DNA from: Streptomyces sp. NBC_01298
GTDB taxonomy: Bacteria > Actinomycetota > Actinomycetes > Streptomycetales > Streptomycetaceae
Direction: 5' to 3'
Assembly: GCF_035978755.1 (NCBI RefSeq)
Contig: NZ_CP108414.1
Coordinates: 1,302,001-1,366,000 of the forward strand
DNA length: 64,000 nt
Shown one piece after another: positions 60,397 to 64,000 of the stretch. The notes under the pieces were generated by a model. It saw nothing but the letters and a program-made list of their open reading frames with translations. It was not told the DNA's origin and searched no databases. Position 1 is the stretch's first letter. Every line of letters starts with the position of its first letter. The translations under genes were made by a program, and so were the position numbers.

Positions 60397-61422
60397 TCAG
60401 AGCCGCCTCCTGGTGCTCTGGCGCGCGATGGTCCGCGCGTCCAGGCCGGAGAGGCCGCGGACCGCCACGTACGCCTTCTCGTGCGGCGGCAGCGAGACCC
60501 GGCCGCGGAGCACGGCCTCCGGCTCGCGCTCGATGCGGTCGAGCAGGCGCCGGTAGATGCCGGCCATGGCCGCGACGCAGGCGCCGCTGCGCCGGTCGAG
60601 CAGGGGCAGCAGCCGGTAGCCCTCCACGAACAGGGCGCGGGCGCGCCGTACTTCGTGGTGGACGAGCCCGGCGAAGTCGGCTCCGCTGGGCATCCGCGCG
60701 CTGTTGAAGCCGTCGGAGCAGCCGAACTTGGCGAGGTCCTCGGCGGGCAGGTAGGTCCGTCCGGTGCCCGCGTCCTCACGAACGTCCCTGAGGATGTTGG
60801 TGAGTTGCAGGGCGAGACCGAGTGTGTTGGCGTATTCGCCGGCCCGTGCGGCGTCGTGCCCGGCCGCACCGGTGTGCCCGCCGGCGGGCGCGGTGCCGAA
60901 CACGCCGAGCGAGAGCCGGCCGATGGCTCCTGCCACGCAGCGGCAGTAGACCTTGAGGTCGTCCCAGGTCTCGTACGTCTCCCCGCGGACGTCCATGAGG
61001 ACGCCGTCGATGAGTTCGTCGAGCCCTTCGAGCGGGATCGGGAAACGGCGCGAGGCGTGTGCGAGGGCGACCGCGACCGGGTCGGTGTCGTCCTCTTCGA
61101 CCTCCTCGGCGCGGATCCGGCCCAGCAGGGTGCGGGTCTCCTCCAGCCGGGCCAGTTTGACCTCGTGCGGCAGCGTGCCGTCGCCGATGTCGTCGACCCG
61201 CCGGGAGAAGGCGTACAGCGCGGACATCGCCTGCCGCTTGTCGGCGGGCAGCAGACGGATGCCGTAGGCGAAGTTGCGCGCCTGCGAGCCGGTCACGGCC
61301 TCGCAGTAGCTGTAGGCAGCCGCGATCGGTGAAGACATCGCAGCCGGTGCGGACATCGCCGCCGGCACGGACGGGGCGCCCGGTGCGGACGCGTGTGTGG
61401 GGCCCTCCACGATCGGGCTCAC
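60397..61422 (-). CDS. hpnD: Presqualene diphosphate synthase
   Basis: A 341-residue squalene/phytoene synthase-family enzyme. The first aspartate motif is DDIGD (77-81) in FSRRVDDIGDG and the second lies in LTNILRDVREDAGTGRTYLP. KRQAMSALYAFSRR and YCRCVAGAIGRL match HpnD/CrtB relatives. It condenses two farnesyl diphosphates to presqualene diphosphate. The GTG at 61422 overlaps the hpnC stop (GTGA). An Ala/Pro/Met-rich N-terminal 30 residues come from a DNA repeat, so a start at an internal ATG is also possible. Confidence 0.92.
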   Translation of the reverse strand: MSPIVEGPTHASAPGAPSVPAAMSAPAAMSSPIAAAYSYCEAVTGSQARNFAYGIRLLPADKRQAMSALYAFSRRVDDIGDGTLPHEVKLARLEETRTLLGRIRAEEVEEDDTDPVAVALAHASRRFPIPLEGLDELIDGVLMDVRGETYETWDDLKVYCRCVAGAIGRLSLGVFGTAPAGGHTGAAGHDAARAGEYANTLGLALQLTNILRDVREDAGTGRTYLPAEDLAKFGCSDGFNSARMPSGADFAGLVHHEVRRARALFVEGYRLLPLLDRRSGACVAAMAGIYRRLLDRIEREPEAVLRGRVSLPPHEKAYVAVRGLSGLDARTIARQSTRRRL

Positions 61423-62378
61423 CCCTTTCTCGGCGCTGTGCGCAGGACGGCGGCCACCTCGCGGAGCAGGACGCTCTTGGTGGCCTTGGGCGGGCCGGGG
61501 AGGACGTCGAAGCCGGCGGCGGTGACGGCTCGCAGGGCGGCGCGTCCCCCTCCCACGAAGCCCGCGAGCAGCAGCCGGAGCCTTCCGTGGACGCTGCCCA
61601 CGAGCGGCGTGCCTTCGTCGAGGAGCTCCCGCGCCCGTTCGGTTTCGAAGGCGACGAGGGCGCGTACGGACGCACCCGCGGACGGGGCCTTCAGGTCGGT
61701 CTCGGTCACGTGGAAGCGGCGCAGGTCCTCGCCCGGGAGGTAGATCCGGTCCCGGGCGAGGTCCTCGGCGACGTCCTGGAGGTGTTCGGCGATCTGCAGG
61801 GCGGTGCAGACGGCGTCGGAGCGGCGGATCCGCTCGGGGGTGCTGGTGCCGGTGAGGTCCAGCACGAGCCGCCCCACCGGGTTGGCGGAGAGCTCGCAGT
61901 AGCCGACGAGGTCGTCGTACGTGGCGTAGCGCGCGACCCGCTGGTCCTGGCGGTTGGCTTCGATGAGCCCCAGAAACGATTCGGGAGTGAGGCCGTGGGC
62001 GCGCACGACGGGCTGCAGGGCCAGCACGAGGGGGTGGCGCGGGGGCCCGTCGGTGCCGCCGAAGACGCGCTTCAGGTCGGCTTCGAGGGCGTCGAGCATG
62101 GCGAGCCGGTCGTCCGTGGCGGCGGGGTCGAGCCCGAGCAGCACGGCGTCCTGGCCACCCGGGGCGAGGTCGCCGTCGCCGATGTCGTCGACGAGGCGGG
62201 CGTACCCGTAGACCGCCATCAGGCCCTCGCGCCAGGCGCGGGGCAGGAAGGCGGGGGCGACGGGGAAGTTCTCGGAGCGCGCCTTGCCTAGGGTGGCGGC
62301 GCCGGGGTGCGCGGGGAGGGAGCCGGAGGTGTCGGAAGGCCCGTGCGGCCGGGGGCTGGTGCCGTGCCCCGGGCTCAC
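61419..62378 (-). CDS. hpnC: Hydroxysqualene synthase
   Basis: A 319-residue squalene-synthase-family protein: first aspartate motif DDIGD (64-68) in YARLVDDIGDGDLAPGG, SENFPVAPAFLPRAWR before it, and the second motif in HLQDVAEDLARDRIYLP. It hydrolyses presqualene diphosphate to hydroxysqualene in the three-enzyme HpnCDE route. As the first gene of the operon it would have the main promoter in the 450 bases upstream. The GTG at 62378 lacks a strong ribosome site, so the exact start is uncertain. Confidence 0.9.
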   Translation of the reverse strand: MSPGHGTSPRPHGPSDTSGSLPAHPGAATLGKARSENFPVAPAFLPRAWREGLMAVYGYARLVDDIGDGDLAPGGQDAVLLGLDPAATDDRLAMLDALEADLKRVFGGTDGPPRHPLVLALQPVVRAHGLTPESFLGLIEANRQDQRVARYATYDDLVGYCELSANPVGRLVLDLTGTSTPERIRRSDAVCTALQIAEHLQDVAEDLARDRIYLPGEDLRRFHVTETDLKAPSAGASVRALVAFETERARELLDEGTPLVGSVHGRLRLLLAGFVGGGRAALRAVTAAGFDVLPGPPKATKSVLLREVAAVLRTAPRKG

Positions 62379-62711
62379 CGCCCGCCGCCCGCGGCGGGGA
62401 CGGCCGTCGTGCCTGGGGGCCGGAGAATTCCCGTAGCCATTGCCGTCACATCTCCCGTTCTACACTGCCGACCCAAAGCATCCTATTTCGGACACGCCGC
62501 CGCACTTTCCCCAGGGCGTACCGGGCTATTCACCTATGGGGGGAATCGCCCCTTCTTGCCCACGATTGAGGCCCGGCCCAGCTTACGCTGTACAACGCCG
62601 CCGAACCTCGACGGGTATTCGCTCCACCACACAATGTCGCCCGCACGCCACTCGCGTGAAAAGGCGCGGCCCCGCGCGCCGGGCACGCGTACGGCACACG
62701 TCACGCGTACG

Positions 62712-62776
62712 ACACCCGCACGGCACTCGTATGGCACCCGCACGGCACCCGTATGGCACCCGCACGGCACGCGCAC
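62712..62776. repeat. 22-base tandem repeat
   Basis: Two full copies and one partial of a unit GCACCCGCACGGCAC-N-CGTATG run head to tail. Shorter CGTACGGCAC-like units precede it. There are no unique spacers. Confidence 0.75.
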
Positions 62777-62782
62777 GCATGC

Positions 62783-62817
62783 GACGGCCCCCGCCGCCGG
62801 ACGCGGTGGGGGCCGTC
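62783..62817 (-). terminator. Terminator after the ABC ATPase gene
   Basis: GACGGCCCCC and GGGGGCCGTC form a perfect ten-base stem 13 bases past the stop of the ABC transporter gene. Confidence 0.75.
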
Positions 62818-62829
62818 GGTGGAAAACCG

Positions 62830-63606
62830 TCAGCTGGTCGCCTTCTCGTAGGCCGCGACGACTTCCTCGGTGGGACCGTCCATCAGGAGTTCGCCCCGCT
62901 CCAGCCACAGCACCCGGTCGCAGGTGTCGCGGATGGACTTGTTGTTGTGACTCACGAGGAAAACGGTTCCGGCGGTCTTGCGCAGTTCCCGGATGCGCTC
63001 CTCGGAACGCACCTGGAACTTCCGGTCACCGGTGGCCAGCGCCTCGTCGATCATCAGCACGTCGTGGTCCTTGGACGCGGCGATGGAGAAACGCAGGCGG
63101 GCGGCCATGCCGGAGGAGTAGGTCCGCATCGGCAGGGAGATGAAGTCCCCCTTTTCGTTGATGCCCGAGAAGTCGACGATGTCCTGGTAGCGCTCCCGGA
63201 TCTGCGCGCGGGTCATCCCCATCGCGAGACCGCCGAGGACCACGTTGCGCTCACCGGTGAGGTCGTTCATCAGCGCCGCGTTGACACCCAGCAGCGAGGG
63301 CTGGCCGTCGGTGTAGACCTTGCCCGACTCGCAGGGCAGCAGACCCGCGATGGCCCGGAGCAGGGTGGACTTGCCCGAGCCGTTGGAGCCGATGACACCG
63401 ATGGCCTCGCCGCGGTACGCCGTGAAGGAGACCCCGCGCACGGCGTGGACCCGGCGGACACCCGGTGCGTCGCCGCGCCGGCGGACTATCTTGCTGAGCG
63501 CCGCCGTGGCGCTGCCCTTGCCGGCGCTGCCGGTGTTGACCCGGTAGACGATGTGGACCTCGTCGGCGATGACGGTGGGGACGTGCCCCTGGTTGTTCTC
63601 AGCCAC
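62830..63606 (-). CDS. ABC transporter ATP-binding protein, polysaccharide/teichoic-acid exporter type
   Basis: A 258-residue ATPase of the TagH/RfbE/Wzt group. Walker A is GSNGSGKST (73-81), the ABC signature is replaced by the group-typical YSSGMAARL, Walker B is VLMIDEAL, and the switch His is in VFLVSHNNKSI. Residues 25-60 carry the insertion between strands seen in these exporters. It powers export of a lipid-linked wall polymer with the permease encoded by the gene before it, whose stop overlaps this GTG start by eight bases. A hairpin terminator follows. Confidence 0.9.
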   Translation of the reverse strand: MAENNQGHVPTVIADEVHIVYRVNTGSAGKGSATAALSKIVRRRGDAPGVRRVHAVRGVSFTAYRGEAIGVIGSNGSGKSTLLRAIAGLLPCESGKVYTDGQPSLLGVNAALMNDLTGERNVVLGGLAMGMTRAQIRERYQDIVDFSGINEKGDFISLPMRTYSSGMAARLRFSIAASKDHDVLMIDEALATGDRKFQVRSEERIRELRKTAGTVFLVSHNNKSIRDTCDRVLWLERGELLMDGPTEEVVAAYEKATS

Positions 63607-64000
63607 GGCCGTAACGCTCCTCAGCCTTCCAGAAGTACACGAATCCGCCGACGCCGAGCAGGAGGGCCCAGCCGACCGCGAAGGCCCAGACGTGCGGCGG
63701 CAGGTGGCTCCCGCCGTACCCGTCGATGAGGGCGAAGCGGATCAGGTCCATGTAGATCGCGGCCGGGTTCCACTGCAGCATGTCCGCGATCCACGGGGGC
63801 TTGCCCGCGAGCATCGTGTCGATCGAGAACATGACGCCGGAGGCGTACATCCACGTGCGGGTGACGAACGGCATGAGCTGCGCGAGGTCGGGGGTCTTGG
63901 ACCCCATCCGGGCGAAAACCAGGGCGAGACCGGTGTTGAAGACGAACTGGAGGATCAGTGCCGGGATCACGAGCAGCCAGGACAGCGACGGGTAGTTGCC
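63599..64000 (-). CDS. ABC-2 type polysaccharide exporter permease (C-terminal part)
   Basis: The last 133 residues of an ABC-2 permease; the N-terminus lies beyond the window edge. Membrane segments (LVIPALILQFVFNTGLALVFA, a segment around WMYASGVMFSI, and AFAVGWALLLGVGGFVYF) and MLQWNPAAIYMDLIRFALIDG are typical of TagG/Wzm-type exporters, in particular the NP(A/M)xxxxxxxR motif before the last helices. It partners the ATPase 63606-62830 in exporting a wall glycopolymer. Confidence 0.88.
   Translation of the reverse strand, partial: GNYPSLSWLLVIPALILQFVFNTGLALVFARMGSKTPDLAQLMPFVTRTWMYASGVMFSIDTMLAGKPPWIADMLQWNPAAIYMDLIRFALIDGYGGSHLPPHVWAFAVGWALLLGVGGFVYFWKAEERYGRG

Larger units (their letters stand above)
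62379..62829. other. Intergenic region before the hopanoid operon
   Basis: There is no convincing gene. The left half, including a less GC-rich stretch at 62440-62560, should hold the hopanoid promoter, but no clear -10/-35 pair was identified. The right half holds a 22-base tandem repeat (62712-62776) and a terminator. Confidence 0.6.

Noticed and set aside
60397..62378. Reading hpnC/hpnD as carotenoid phytoene synthases
   Set aside because: The adjacent hpnE, shc, hpnG and hpnH genes and the absence of crt genes point to squalene and hopanoids.

Overview
The window is chromosomal DNA from a Streptomyces-like actinomycete. The base composition is very GC-rich, many genes start with GTG or TTG, and genes are coupled by 4-base ATGA or GTGA overlaps. 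The gene content fits too: a four-gene conservon, a GH46 chitosanase, SpoIIE-type phosphatases, a SAV_915-family protein and a Streptomyces-type hopanoid cluster. No species can be named from the sequence alone.

Layout. (1) 1-10.7 kb: the start of a monomeric isocitrate dehydrogenase gene, a DUF805 membrane protein, then a sugar and envelope block. The block holds a sugar-nucleotide epimerase, a two-component system, a GT2/DUF2064/methyltransferase operon, and a polytopic GT87-like glycosyltransferase further on. An exact 18-base element, in opposite orientations, lies about 45-50 bases before both glycosyltransferase units. A GNAT, a serine hydrolase and an AraC regulator lie between them. 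(2) 10.7-24.1 kb: chitosanase with a CsnR-like operator, a decayed histidine kinase, CorA, a TOBE/HTH protein, a divergent ArgP/LysE pair, a tandem Nudix protein, a secreted FG-GAP protein, an ArsR-VOC operon with a perfect operator palindrome, a sigma-factor operon that begins with a 29-residue membrane peptide, a flavin oxidase, a methyltransferase and tRNA-Pro(GGG).

(3) 24.2-26 kb: a split transketolase. Its promoter carries a SoxR-box-like palindrome in a 19-base spacer and probably gives a leaderless mRNA. The first gene has a one-base frameshift. (4) 26-30.2 kb: a conservon (sensor kinase, roadblock, DUF742, GTPase) followed by a GAF protein. (5) 30.7-33 kb: two tandem secreted proteins, each built of three cysteine-bounded repeats of about 75 residues. 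(6) 33-42.7 kb: a metal-dependent hydrolase, an SGNH hydrolase, two SpoIIE phosphatases, a SAV_915/decarboxylase pair, a glycine-rich secreted protein and a NIPSNAP protein.

(7) 42.8-48.8 kb: an accessory spot with a chimeric decayed IS5 transposase and a broken ORF, followed by an intact two-gene conflict system: an EACC1 component translationally coupled to a 1511-residue caspase-nSTAND-WD40 protein. This is the most striking system in the window. (8) 48.9-52.4 kb: a winged-helix protein, a LysM/M23 wall hydrolase behind a likely c-di-AMP riboswitch, and a tyrosine phosphatase. (9) 52.5-62.4 kb: a hopanoid operon on the minus strand (hpnC, hpnD, hpnE, a prenyl diphosphate synthase, shc, hpnG, hpnH, an aminotransferase) that would make squalene, cyclise it to hopene and extend it towards aminobacteriohopanetriol. 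(10) 62.8-64 kb: a polysaccharide/teichoic-acid ABC exporter, cut by the window edge.

All family assignments come from reading motifs by eye, without database searches. Start codons are choices explained in each entry.
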